NCBI GenBank assembly: GCA_028866895.1
Contig: JAGWHF010000005.1
Location: 110,807-174,806, forward strand
Length of the DNA stretch: 64,000 nucleotides
Source: Nitrososphaerota archaeon
Lineage (GTDB): Archaea; Thermoproteota; Nitrososphaeria; Nitrososphaerales; Nitrosopumilaceae
Direction: 5' to 3'
Part shown: positions 25,061-32,068 of the stretch, one piece after another
Numbering within the stretch: the first letter of the stretch is position 1
Layout: every line of letters starts with the position of its first letter
The notes under the pieces: generated by a model
Seen by the model: the letters and a program-made list of their open reading frames with translations, nothing else
Databases searched by the model: none
What the model was told of the DNA's origin: nothing
Program-made: the position numbers and the translations under genes

Positions 25061-25156
25061 GCCAGGTTAGCCAAGCGGTACGGCGACCGCCTCGAGATCT
25101 CATACAAGGCAGCGGTTGTGCTTCTGCACTCAGGGGTTCGAATCCCTTACCTGGCG
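25061..25156 (+). tRNA. tRNA-Ser(CGA) with a 14-nt intron
   Basis: A complete class II tRNA: acceptor stem GCCAGGT/ACCTGGC, T8, a three-pair D stem (GCC/GGC), anticodon stem ACCGC/GCGGT (25086-25090 with 25112-25116) and a long variable arm (GTGC-TTCT-GCAC). The T arm carries TTCGAAT and the discriminator is G73, which fits serine. The spliced anticodon loop is CTCGAGA with anticodon CGA. The enlarged loop holds an intron at 25097-25110. CCA is not encoded (CCT follows). A TATA-like GTATTTATTC (25028-25037) lies upstream. Confidence 0.92.
25097..25110 (+). other. Intron of tRNA-Ser(CGA) after position 37
   Basis: Fourteen bases (ATCTCATACAAGGC) interrupt the anticodon loop at the canonical archaeal 37/38 site. 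Sliding the borders by one base gives the same mature tRNA. GCCT (25089-25092) and AGGC (25107-25110) can pair to help form the splicing-endonuclease substrate. Confidence 0.75.
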
Positions 25157-25163
25157 CCTCGAA

Positions 25164-25169
25164 TTTTTT
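25164..25169 (+). terminator. T6 tract after tRNA-Ser
   Basis: Six thymines start eight bases after the mature tRNA end, a typical archaeal oligo-T termination signal. No hairpin is needed. Confidence 0.55.
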
Positions 25170-25370
25170 ACTGAAAATATGCAAAATTTCATTCGTAATT
25201 TTAGTTGGAAGATGGGGTTTCAACCTGACTTGTTTGACATCTGGTCATTGTGCCTAGCCGCATGCCAAAACTAGACATACCAGTACAATTGGGCCAAGTG
25301 GTAACACGTGTCCCTATTTGTCCATGTCAGCAGTAACAGTTGTTATGCAAATATGTAGTGGACCGACATT

Positions 25371-25724
25371 TCAACCAGCGGCGCTCGAAGTTTTATGGAC
25401 TTGATCTGCATTCTTCCTGTTCTTCCCAATCACATCCAATATTTTGGTCGTTTCATCCCGGATCATCTCCTCATGAAAGATGTTATAATAAGCCACGAAG
25501 GCAATGATCGTTCCAACAATTAGGAATGCAAATGAAATCCATATCCCAAGAATGGCAATAATCATAGCAGCAACAAACATTGTGAAGGAGATCATTGCCG
25601 GTATTTGGAATGACATGGACCCTTTCAAATGTCCCAAATAGGCAGAGAGCGGGCTTTGAAAAGAGGCAAGAGACGTGGAGGCAAATACCAAATTGGAATA
25701 ATCAGGAGATGTCAGGCTAATCAT
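25371..25724 (-). CDS. Two-helix membrane protein, function unknown
   Basis: A 117-residue protein with two adjacent membrane helices (about 40-62 and 64-80) and a charged C-terminal tail (EEMIRDETTKILDVIGKNRKN). Its ATG 25724 lies inside the last codons of the upstream small ORF (ATGATTAG overlap), so the two are translationally coupled. No family is recognised. Confidence 0.68.
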   Translation of the reverse strand: MISLTSPDYSNLVFASTSLASFQSPLSAYLGHLKGSMSFQIPAMISFTMFVAAMIIAILGIWISFAFLIVGTIIAFVAYYNIFHEEMIRDETTKILDVIGKNRKNADQVHKTSSAAG

Positions 25725-25890
25725 TTTTGGACAGGACCTTGCCTACCTCAAAATCCACCATCTTCCCCAGTTTCGAATCAATCCTTTTGATATCATCAAT
25801 CTTTTGATCACGTTCATCCTTCCTTTCTCCGGCAACCGCCATTGCGATCCTATATGCGGCGGCTCGCTTTGGGGAGAGGAAATAAGGCAT
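25717..25890 (-). CDS. 57-residue basic/charged protein coupled to a membrane protein
   Basis: An ORF from ATG 25890 to TAG at 25717-25719. The product starts MPYFLSPKRAAAYRIAMAVA, has a charged helix with repeated Asp and Lys and ends FEVGKVLSKND. The stop overlaps the next gene's ATG by eight bases, and a TATA-like box lies 28 bases before the start, so both ends have independent support. A longer frame on the same strand (25743-25973) covers the same DNA but lacks these signals. Function unknown. Confidence 0.68.
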   Translation of the reverse strand: MPYFLSPKRAAAYRIAMAVAGERKDERDQKIDDIKRIDSKLGKMVDFEVGKVLSKND

Positions 25891-25917
25891 GTGTTCAACA
25901 TATAACCCACGTGCTTT

Positions 25918-25925
25918 CTATTTAA
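25918..25925 (-). promoter_or_regulatory. TATA-like box of the 57-residue protein gene
   Basis: CTTAAATA on the minus strand, about 28 bases before ATG 25890; likely drives the two-gene transcript 25890-25371. Confidence 0.55.
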
Positions 25926-26110
25926 GAGAAACGCATCTATCCTCTGTAATTTCTTGCCTGCTAGATTACCCAACGTACCGCTTTCCCGAATCTGCCAATA
26001 GGCAAACTATCCCTTCCTAAGATTTTATCAGATTAAAGATACGCAAATTTTTTTTAATGGTTTTTCGTAAAAAAACCAATGTACCGCATCATACCTTGGA
26101 GCGTTCAATT

Positions 26111-26863
26111 ATGAAGTACAGGACGACGCTCTTGGCAGTAGTTGGAATCATGACCTTGATTCCCGGTACCATCTATGCCCAAAACGTGACCCTGTCCGGA
26201 AACCTGAATGTAAACGACAACCAGATGACAAGCACTTCCAATCTCCTCTTGCAGGTGCTGGCTTCCTTGGCAGAATCCATCATACCCCTAATCATAGGTG
26301 CCGTGATAGGCCACAAAGCTATCGCCTTCTGGTTAGGAAAAAAAGAAAGAATTTCCACCAAAAACGATGCCATTGCAAACTATTCCCAAGCAATCAAGTC
26401 CCACATATCGCTACTTGACAGCTTTGTCGAGAGGATCTTCATGTCGTATTTGGTATTTCAGAAGGATGAAAAGTCTGCCCAGTCCCCCGTCGTCCAATAC
26501 TCCAATCCTCAAGACAACGTTACAAGTTTCCTCAAATTCCCATCCGAGGAGGACCAAATGCCATCAAGGAGGTTCTCAGAGGAGTACAAGCAGTTGTTTT
26601 CCTCAATCAGCTGCTTCTCAAGTGCGGGGGACCGCCTCGTTTTAGATCTCAAGTCGATCCAAAAGGACGACCCCAAAAGCTTTGAGAAGTTGGAAAAAAT
26701 ACAAGGCCTCATCAAGAGATCCGAGGTGCTGGTAGCCAAATTCATCCAGTCGAAAAGCAGCGACGAGCTGTCAAGTTTCCGCGAGAGATTCATTGCGTTA
26801 GGAAGAACCATCAAGGCAGAGACTGACGATTTCGAAAAAGACCTCATAGGTGTTAAAACATAG
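26111..26863 (+). CDS. Exported membrane protein with a long helical domain, function unknown
   Basis: A 250-residue protein from ATG 26111: signal peptide (MKYRTTLLAVVGIMTLIPGTIYA), a short outside segment, one membrane helix (ESIIPLIIGAVIGHKAIAFWLG) and about 170 residues of charged helical sequence probably inside the cell. A GGAG sequence nine bases before ATG 26111 looks like a ribosome-binding site, and the TATA-like run at 26046-26054 gives a transcript start near 26078. The in-frame ATG 26057 would be upstream of that. No domain is recognised. Confidence 0.7.
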   Translation: MKYRTTLLAVVGIMTLIPGTIYAQNVTLSGNLNVNDNQMTSTSNLLLQVLASLAESIIPLIIGAVIGHKAIAFWLGKKERISTKNDAIANYSQAIKSHISLLDSFVERIFMSYLVFQKDEKSAQSPVVQYSNPQDNVTSFLKFPSEEDQMPSRRFSEEYKQLFSSISCFSSAGDRLVLDLKSIQKDDPKSFEKLEKIQGLIKRSEVLVAKFIQSKSSDELSSFRERFIALGRTIKAETDDFEKDLIGVKT

Positions 26864-26885
26864 ATAGGGAGGACAGTTGAGCCAG

Positions 26886-27194
26886 TCAGTCGCGTTTTGG
26901 GCCGACCATCTCGTCACTTTTCACATTTTGATCCCACCTTCCTTTAATGCCCCTGAAGACAACGTATGAACCCCCGCCCATCAAGCCCACCGCAAAGGCA
27001 AGAAGAAGCAATGCTTGGTTCTCCTCATATGAACAGTTTACGTAAACCTGCTTGCCAGTGGAATAATCATAACAGTCGTCAAATTGCGCCTTTTGGATTG
27101 ACATTTGAGAATATTGCGAACCTGCCATGCCAGCTACCAAGAATCCCACAAAAATGATCACGCATCCCGTCATGATCAACCTGATATCGCTCAC
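26886..27194 (-). CDS. Two-helix membrane protein with external Cys pair, function unknown
   Basis: A 102-residue protein: membrane helix about 7-27, an external loop with CYDYSTGKQVYVNC, a second helix about 62-82 and a basic cytoplasmic tail. The two loop cysteines could form a disulfide. It starts at GTG 27194. The gene converges with the exported protein at 26111-26863, 22 bases apart. Confidence 0.68.
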   Translation of the reverse strand: MSDIRLIMTGCVIIFVGFLVAGMAGSQYSQMSIQKAQFDDCYDYSTGKQVYVNCSYEENQALLLLAFAVGLMGGGSYVVFRGIKGRWDQNVKSDEMVGPKRD

Positions 27195-27249
27195 GGTTCT
27201 GTTTTGCCATACATAATATTTAACGTTGTTAGATAAATTATAGAGTTAT

Positions 27250-28533
27250 ATGGTCTTTGGATTTGGCAGGAAAAAAACAGCGGAAGAACCCCGCCCCAAA
27301 ATTCCCCAAGAGATGGAAATCACAATCCAAGAGATCCCGTCGGTGATAAGAGGTGTTGAAGCCCCCAGGGTTTCGGACCTGATAAAGAAGGCAAGGGACC
27401 TAAAGGGGGAGATAGAGTTGAACCAAAAGAACATCTACAACATAGTCATGCAGTTGGAATCCGACGACCTAAAACTTGACGATGTAGACAAGAACCTAAA
27501 GGCCATAGGCGTAAGGGGCAAGGAGGCCGTGGTATCAACAATAAAAAAAGAGACCAAATCGACGCTTGTTACAGTGGAAAAGTACGAGGATGTAATAGAA
27601 CTCAGCGACGAAGTGAACCAGATGCTCAAGAGAATGGGGGACGTATTGGGGTTACACACTAGGGTAATGCATGTTTTTGCAAGAAAGTATGCTGACAGGC
27701 TGAAAGACGAGATAGCAGACCTTGCAAAAAATAGGAATTCCCTGCAACATTCCATAACCGAGCAAGAAAGATTCAAGTCCGACTCGATGGAAATTCTCGC
27801 TAAAATACAGAAGATCAACTATCTCAAAAAGGAAAACGAGGCCAAGGTCCACCGAATCAACGAGATAATCAGCGAGCGGGCCCAAGCCACAAACACCATC
27901 GCTGCGTTGGAAGGCGAGATATCTGACACAATGTCAAGCCCAGAATACTCTCACTTCCAAGAGGAAAAAAATAAGATGGTCCTGCTTGATACCGAAAAGT
28001 CCCAAATAAAGGGAAAGATAAACTTGCAATTTTCCAAAATCTCAAGACCTCTCAACAAATACAGCTATGTCTCAGCATTTGACAAATCCATGAAGAAGAT
28101 AATGGAGGATTTGATGAAGGACCCCTACCAAGTCCTGTCAGAGGAAAACAAGGGCGCGATAATAGAGATCTTGGAGGCAGTGACAAAGTCCGTCGTTGCG
28201 GGAAATGTGTCCGTCAAGGATTCTGACAGGTCTACCGAGGCCGTAGAAGAAACCATCCAAAAACTTGACGAATTTTTGAAGCTAAAGGCCGATCATCAGG
28301 CAAAGGTCATGGAGATCGAGCATCGCCTGAAGTCATTTGACTCAAAAAAACTAGAGGATGCGAAAAAATCCCTTGAAAAAGCAAGGGTGAACCTTGCCTC
28401 CCTCGAGGCGGCGCACAAGAAATTGGAGGGAGAGATGGATGAAAACAAAAACCAGTTCAATTTGGCCAGGACAGATCTGGAGAGGAGGCTTGAAAGCTTG
28501 TTAGACAATCCCTCCGTCAAGGTCCAGTGTTAG
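27250..28533 (+). CDS. Long coiled-coil protein, function unknown
   Basis: A 427-residue soluble protein that is almost entirely charged helix with coiled-coil character from about residue 40 to the end. The N-terminus reads MVFGFGRKKTAEEP, and a phenylalanine/glycine-rich start of this kind can be a membrane-binding amphipathic segment. It recalls SbcC/SMC-like coiled coils but has no Walker motifs, so it is not an ATPase. CdvB-type ESCRT-III proteins are also helical, but no clear match was seen. The JAMM-protease gene follows 45 bases later. Confidence 0.75.
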   Translation: MVFGFGRKKTAEEPRPKIPQEMEITIQEIPSVIRGVEAPRVSDLIKKARDLKGEIELNQKNIYNIVMQLESDDLKLDDVDKNLKAIGVRGKEAVVSTIKKETKSTLVTVEKYEDVIELSDEVNQMLKRMGDVLGLHTRVMHVFARKYADRLKDEIADLAKNRNSLQHSITEQERFKSDSMEILAKIQKINYLKKENEAKVHRINEIISERAQATNTIAALEGEISDTMSSPEYSHFQEEKNKMVLLDTEKSQIKGKINLQFSKISRPLNKYSYVSAFDKSMKKIMEDLMKDPYQVLSEENKGAIIEILEAVTKSVVAGNVSVKDSDRSTEAVEETIQKLDEFLKLKADHQAKVMEIEHRLKSFDSKKLEDAKKSLEKARVNLASLEAAHKKLEGEMDENKNQFNLARTDLERRLESLLDNPSVKVQC

Positions 28534-28578
28534 CAGGATATTTCTAAGATTAATTAGCGCCCCCGTCAGAAAGAGGCC

Positions 28579-28992
28579 ATGGTATTCAAGAAGTCGCAAA
28601 AGATGCGCCGCACCGTTACCATAACCAAAGAGACGCGCGACGGGATTCTCAGCTATTGCAAGATGAGCCACCCAAACGAGGGGATCCTCATCCTGCGCGG
28701 CAAGTACAAAAATAGCGAGGTCCTCGTAGACGGCCTTGTCATACCGCCCTTCTTCCACACAGGCCCCACCTTTGCAGGATTCCCGCACAACTTCCTACCC
28801 CTAGATCCAAGTTATGTCGGAACCGTCCACTCGCATCCGACCGGAGTTGCAAGACCCTCCGTCACAGACCTGCACAACTTCTTCGGGTTCGTGTCAATAA
28901 TTGTCCAGGCCCCCTACGAGGACGACGACTTGTTTGCATATGATCGAGACGGAAACCTTCTTGAAATGAACGTGCGCATAGACAAAATCTGA
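28579..28992 (+). CDS. JAMM/MPN-type metalloprotease
   Basis: A 137-residue stand-alone JAB1/MPN domain. The JAMM zinc signature is complete: Glu34 in NEGILILRG, HSH at His84/His86 followed by P, and SVTD with Ser94 and Asp97. Archaeal members can remove ubiquitin-like SAMP modifiers, while others act on different peptides. No ubiquitin-like protein or E1 enzyme is nearby. It lies between the coiled-coil protein and a zinc-ribbon membrane protein on the same strand. Confidence 0.9.
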   Translation: MVFKKSQKMRRTVTITKETRDGILSYCKMSHPNEGILILRGKYKNSEVLVDGLVIPPFFHTGPTFAGFPHNFLPLDPSYVGTVHSHPTGVARPSVTDLHNFFGFVSIIVQAPYEDDDLFAYDRDGNLLEMNVRIDKI

Positions 28993-29028
28993 CAAAAATT
29001 TATAAGCTTTTTGCTATAACATGTAGCG

Positions 29029-29337
29029 TTGATAAATTACAAGACTTATCTCATATTCCTTTTTGGGTCACTTGCCGTAAGCATTGGTTTACAGATGCTC
29101 CTGCCATGGCCATTTGGCCTCATAGCCGCACTTGCGATCTTCATAGTCTTCCCGCTCTTCCTGAGAAACAGGGCCCTTAAGCGGATGGGCGGTATGGGTA
29201 CAGATTCCGGCGCCGGAGGAGGCGGCTTTTTCGGCCAAGGTCAGGGAGTAAGATACATCTGCCTTGCATGCAACAACAGATTCAAGGGCGGCATCTGCCC
29301 AAGGTGCGGCTCGAAGATGAAAAGGGCGGATTTCTAG
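29029..29337 (+). CDS. Membrane protein with C-terminal zinc ribbon
   Basis: A 102-residue protein: two close membrane helices (about 6-44), a Gly-rich linker and a zinc ribbon with CLAC and CPRC knuckles (about 78-95) facing the cytoplasm. A TATA-like box (AATTTATAAG, about 28998-29006) is 27 bases before TTG 29029, which decides this start. The next gene begins nine bases after the stop. Confidence 0.75.
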   Translation: MINYKTYLIFLFGSLAVSIGLQMLLPWPFGLIAALAIFIVFPLFLRNRALKRMGGMGTDSGAGGGGFFGQGQGVRYICLACNNRFKGGICPRCGSKMKRADF

Positions 29338-29346
29338 GCATACGAG

Positions 29347-29676
29347 ATGACGTTAGAAGACCTGAGAAAAAAGGCGTTATTCCAGAATACAATCGACACT
29401 TGGATAATGCTGTGCGAGGAAAAAAATGCCGAATGGTACGAACCTGAAAATTACAAGAGATTTATGGCACACCTTTTTCAAAGCGGTCTCAAGCTTCAGA
29501 AATTCCCGCTCTGCATCAAGGAGTCCGGCGGCATGTACCAGAGGGGAAAGGACAAGACCCAGTTTGCCGAATCCCTTGCACAGTCGACCGATCCCAACGC
29601 GGCAGCATACACCATCAAGCTAAGCGACGAGACGATCAGAATAATACGCAGCTTCAACCCTACCGTCGTAGCTTAG
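29347..29676 (+). CDS. Small conserved protein, function unknown
   Basis: A 109-residue soluble protein, helical at the N-terminus (LEDLRKKALFQNTIDTWIMLCEE), with no recognised motif. It starts at ATG 29347, nine bases after the zinc-ribbon gene, and is probably in that operon. Its last 17 bases overlap the convergent ABC permease gene. Confidence 0.65.
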   Translation: MTLEDLRKKALFQNTIDTWIMLCEEKNAEWYEPENYKRFMAHLFQSGLKLQKFPLCIKESGGMYQRGKDKTQFAESLAQSTDPNAAAYTIKLSDETIRIIRSFNPTVVA

Positions 29677-31018
29677 GGTTAACTACCGCATCCATTGCCT
29701 GGCCTATGAAGACAAAGGCAAGCCCAGTTATTGCAATCATCATGCCCGGCGGGAGAATCCACCACCAAAGGCCTCGCTCCGCAGCCCCATACTGGCTTGC
29801 ATCGTGGAGCATCTGGCCCCACGTGGGAAATGCAGGATCCCCAAGTCCCAGGAAACTAAGACCCGCCTCTGTTGTTATAGCCGCCGGAACGGAGATTGCA
29901 ATGCTCGCAAAGGCATAAGGAAGAAGCTGCGGCAGCACATGCTTGAAGATGATCTTGAAATCCTTTTGCCCCATCAGTTTTGATGCCTCGACGAACTGTA
30001 ATGTCTTTATCTGCATTGCCATGCTCCTAGATACCTTGGCAATGCCGACCCATCCGAATACAACCAAAAAACCCACAATCAGAAAGATGCTGTTGCCTAC
30101 AGTGACTGCCAAAATTATCAGCAACGGCAGCGCAGGCATGGCGTATATTATATCATTGAACCTCATCATCACCTCATCCGTGCCTCCCCCCTTGAAACCG
30201 GCATAAACACCGTAGAGCAGTCCAAGTGCTACAGAACCTATGGAAACCGTAACGCCGATAAAAAGTGCAAGGGGCGTACCCCAAAGTAATCCGACCGCCA
30301 GGTCCCTCCTCAAATCATCCGTCCCCATCAACCCGTATGCCTTGCCTCCAACGATGAACCTTGATTGATCAAGCGTAAGGCTCCCGTCCACATCATAAAA
30401 GGTAGCCTTGAATTCATAAAGACCCTTTTGGACTCTGTTTTGGTTCGTCTCGGAGAATACAAGATCCTGCGAGGGGACGGAGGCCGTAGAAAAGCTGAAA
30501 TCAATGCCATTTTCGATGTTTTTCTTCACAGAATTATCAGTGGAGAACACCATCCCGCCAACAACCTTCTTTTCATCTGATGCCGGCAGGGCCGTAGAGA
30601 GCAAAACGGTACTTAACCCGTCGGGCCTTTTCACCGAAATCTGAAGGAGCGGCGAACCTTTGTAGTTTGCATCATACTGATAGATAAAGTCGCTTGGAAA
30701 TGCATCATATCCATAATTTGTCGAGAACACTTCGGTTATGACACTCACCCCGCCCTGTTCCTGGCGCACCTCCCTTGGTTCCAATACCATATGCTCAGGC
30801 ACCTTGTTTGAGGTAAAATAGTTGATCCATGCTGGCGATGCTGCCTTTGGGTAGGCAAGCCATCTCGTAGGGTCGTTCCACTTTCCAAAGTTTCCCGCCG
30901 GCATCGCCACTAATGCAATCACAGACATTAAAATCAACACCGCCAATATCCCCAATCCCACCAGAGCAAGTTTGCTCCTGACAAACTCCTTCCAGACCTC
31001 CTTTGGTGAGAAACTCAT
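29660..31018 (-). CDS. ABC transporter permease, DppC/OppC family
   Basis: A 452-residue permease of peptide/nickel-type ABC importers. The C-terminal 240 residues hold the permease core with the ATPase-contact (EAA) loop around EASKLMGQKDFKIIFKHVLPQ. After the first helix (about 15-38) there is an external insertion of roughly 160-170 residues, rich in beta strand, absent from typical 290-residue DppC proteins. Its ATG overlaps the DppB-like stop by four bases. The partner ATP-binding subunits are not in the window. Confidence 0.88.
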   Translation of the reverse strand: MSFSPKEVWKEFVRSKLALVGLGILAVLILMSVIALVAMPAGNFGKWNDPTRWLAYPKAASPAWINYFTSNKVPEHMVLEPREVRQEQGGVSVITEVFSTNYGYDAFPSDFIYQYDANYKGSPLLQISVKRPDGLSTVLLSTALPASDEKKVVGGMVFSTDNSVKKNIENGIDFSFSTASVPSQDLVFSETNQNRVQKGLYEFKATFYDVDGSLTLDQSRFIVGGKAYGLMGTDDLRRDLAVGLLWGTPLALFIGVTVSIGSVALGLLYGVYAGFKGGGTDEVMMRFNDIIYAMPALPLLIILAVTVGNSIFLIVGFLVVFGWVGIAKVSRSMAMQIKTLQFVEASKLMGQKDFKIIFKHVLPQLLPYAFASIAISVPAAITTEAGLSFLGLGDPAFPTWGQMLHDASQYGAAERGLWWWILPPGMMIAITGLAFVFIGQAMDAVVNPKLRR

Positions 31019-32067
31019 TGCCTTCTTACCCTGGGGTCAAAATAGGCGTACAATACATCGGCAAGAAAGATGCTTGCAAGAAAGAATGCCGTCAGAACGT
31101 ACGTGGCCCCGATTATTACGGGAAGATCAAGCAGTGTGATGGCCTGGTAATACAGGCTCCCCATACCGGGCCAGTCAAAGACTGCCTCCGTTATAATGGC
31201 GCCCCCTAGAGAACCGGAAAGGCTGAGTGCAAGCACTGTAATTATCGGCGGGGCCGCATTCCTTAACGCATGACGATAGAGTATCTTTTTCTCATCAATC
31301 CCCATGGTCCTCTTTGCAGTGATAAAATCCTCCTGCAGGACGCCCACAAGAAAGTTCCGGACAAGGTAGGCCCACGACCCAAACCCTATCAGGACAAGTG
31401 TGATGAGCGGCAGCGTCATGTGATAAAGCAGTGCCGGAAAATACCCAGGGTCCGTCACAGCTAGGGAAGGCGTCGCCCTTGCCGGAAATATCGGATAGAT
31501 GAAGGCAAACAGGAAGATCATCAATATTCCCACCCACCAGACCGGAAAGCTGCTGCTCACTATGGCAAAACCCGATGTAATCCTGTCGATTTTTGAACCC
31601 ACCTTACTTGCAGAGATCGACCCGAGGATTATTCCGACAAGGGAAACAATGGCAGTGGCAGTGGTAAACAGCAGAATGGTCCTTGGGAGTTTTTCAAGGA
31701 TTATGGTCTTCACGTCGGAGGACCCAGAATCACTCGTTATGAATTTCGCCCTGCCAAAGTCAAGCGTCAGGATCTTGTACATTGCAAGGCCTATCCTCTG
31801 CGGGGTATACCATGGCTGGTCAAGCCCCAGTGATCTTACCCTCAAGTCGATCTGGTTTTTGACATACTTGTCCAGTTGTTCCGTGGTCTTGAAGGTTGAG
31901 ACCAAGCTCTTGTCGTTGGTCACCTGCTGCCTGATGTCAAACGAGACGCTCTGTTTCAGTATTGCGTCCATGTTCGACCCTACAAGTGCGACTGTTATCA
32001 GAAGCGTGGCCATCAATACACCAAACATCGTAATTGCGCGCTTTGCAAGATACCTTTTGAAGCCCAT
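31015..32067 (-). CDS. ABC transporter permease, DppB/OppB family
   Basis: A 350-residue permease with six predicted membrane helices and the EAA loop around TAKRTMGIDEKKILYRHALRNA. An external segment of about 65 residues follows the first helix, as is normal for DppB. It lies between the substrate-binding protein (one base away) and the DppC-like gene (four-base overlap) in one operon. Confidence 0.9.
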   Translation of the reverse strand: MGFKRYLAKRAITMFGVLMATLLITVALVGSNMDAILKQSVSFDIRQQVTNDKSLVSTFKTTEQLDKYVKNQIDLRVRSLGLDQPWYTPQRIGLAMYKILTLDFGRAKFITSDSGSSDVKTIILEKLPRTILLFTTATAIVSLVGIILGSISASKVGSKIDRITSGFAIVSSSFPVWWVGILMIFLFAFIYPIFPARATPSLAVTDPGYFPALLYHMTLPLITLVLIGFGSWAYLVRNFLVGVLQEDFITAKRTMGIDEKKILYRHALRNAAPPIITVLALSLSGSLGGAIITEAVFDWPGMGSLYYQAITLLDLPVIIGATYVLTAFFLASIFLADVLYAYFDPRVRRQ

Positions 32068-32068
32068 A

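Noticed and set aside
25743..25973. Minus-strand frame of 76 codons
   Set aside because: Overlaps the 57-residue gene, which has a promoter and a coupled stop; this frame has neither.
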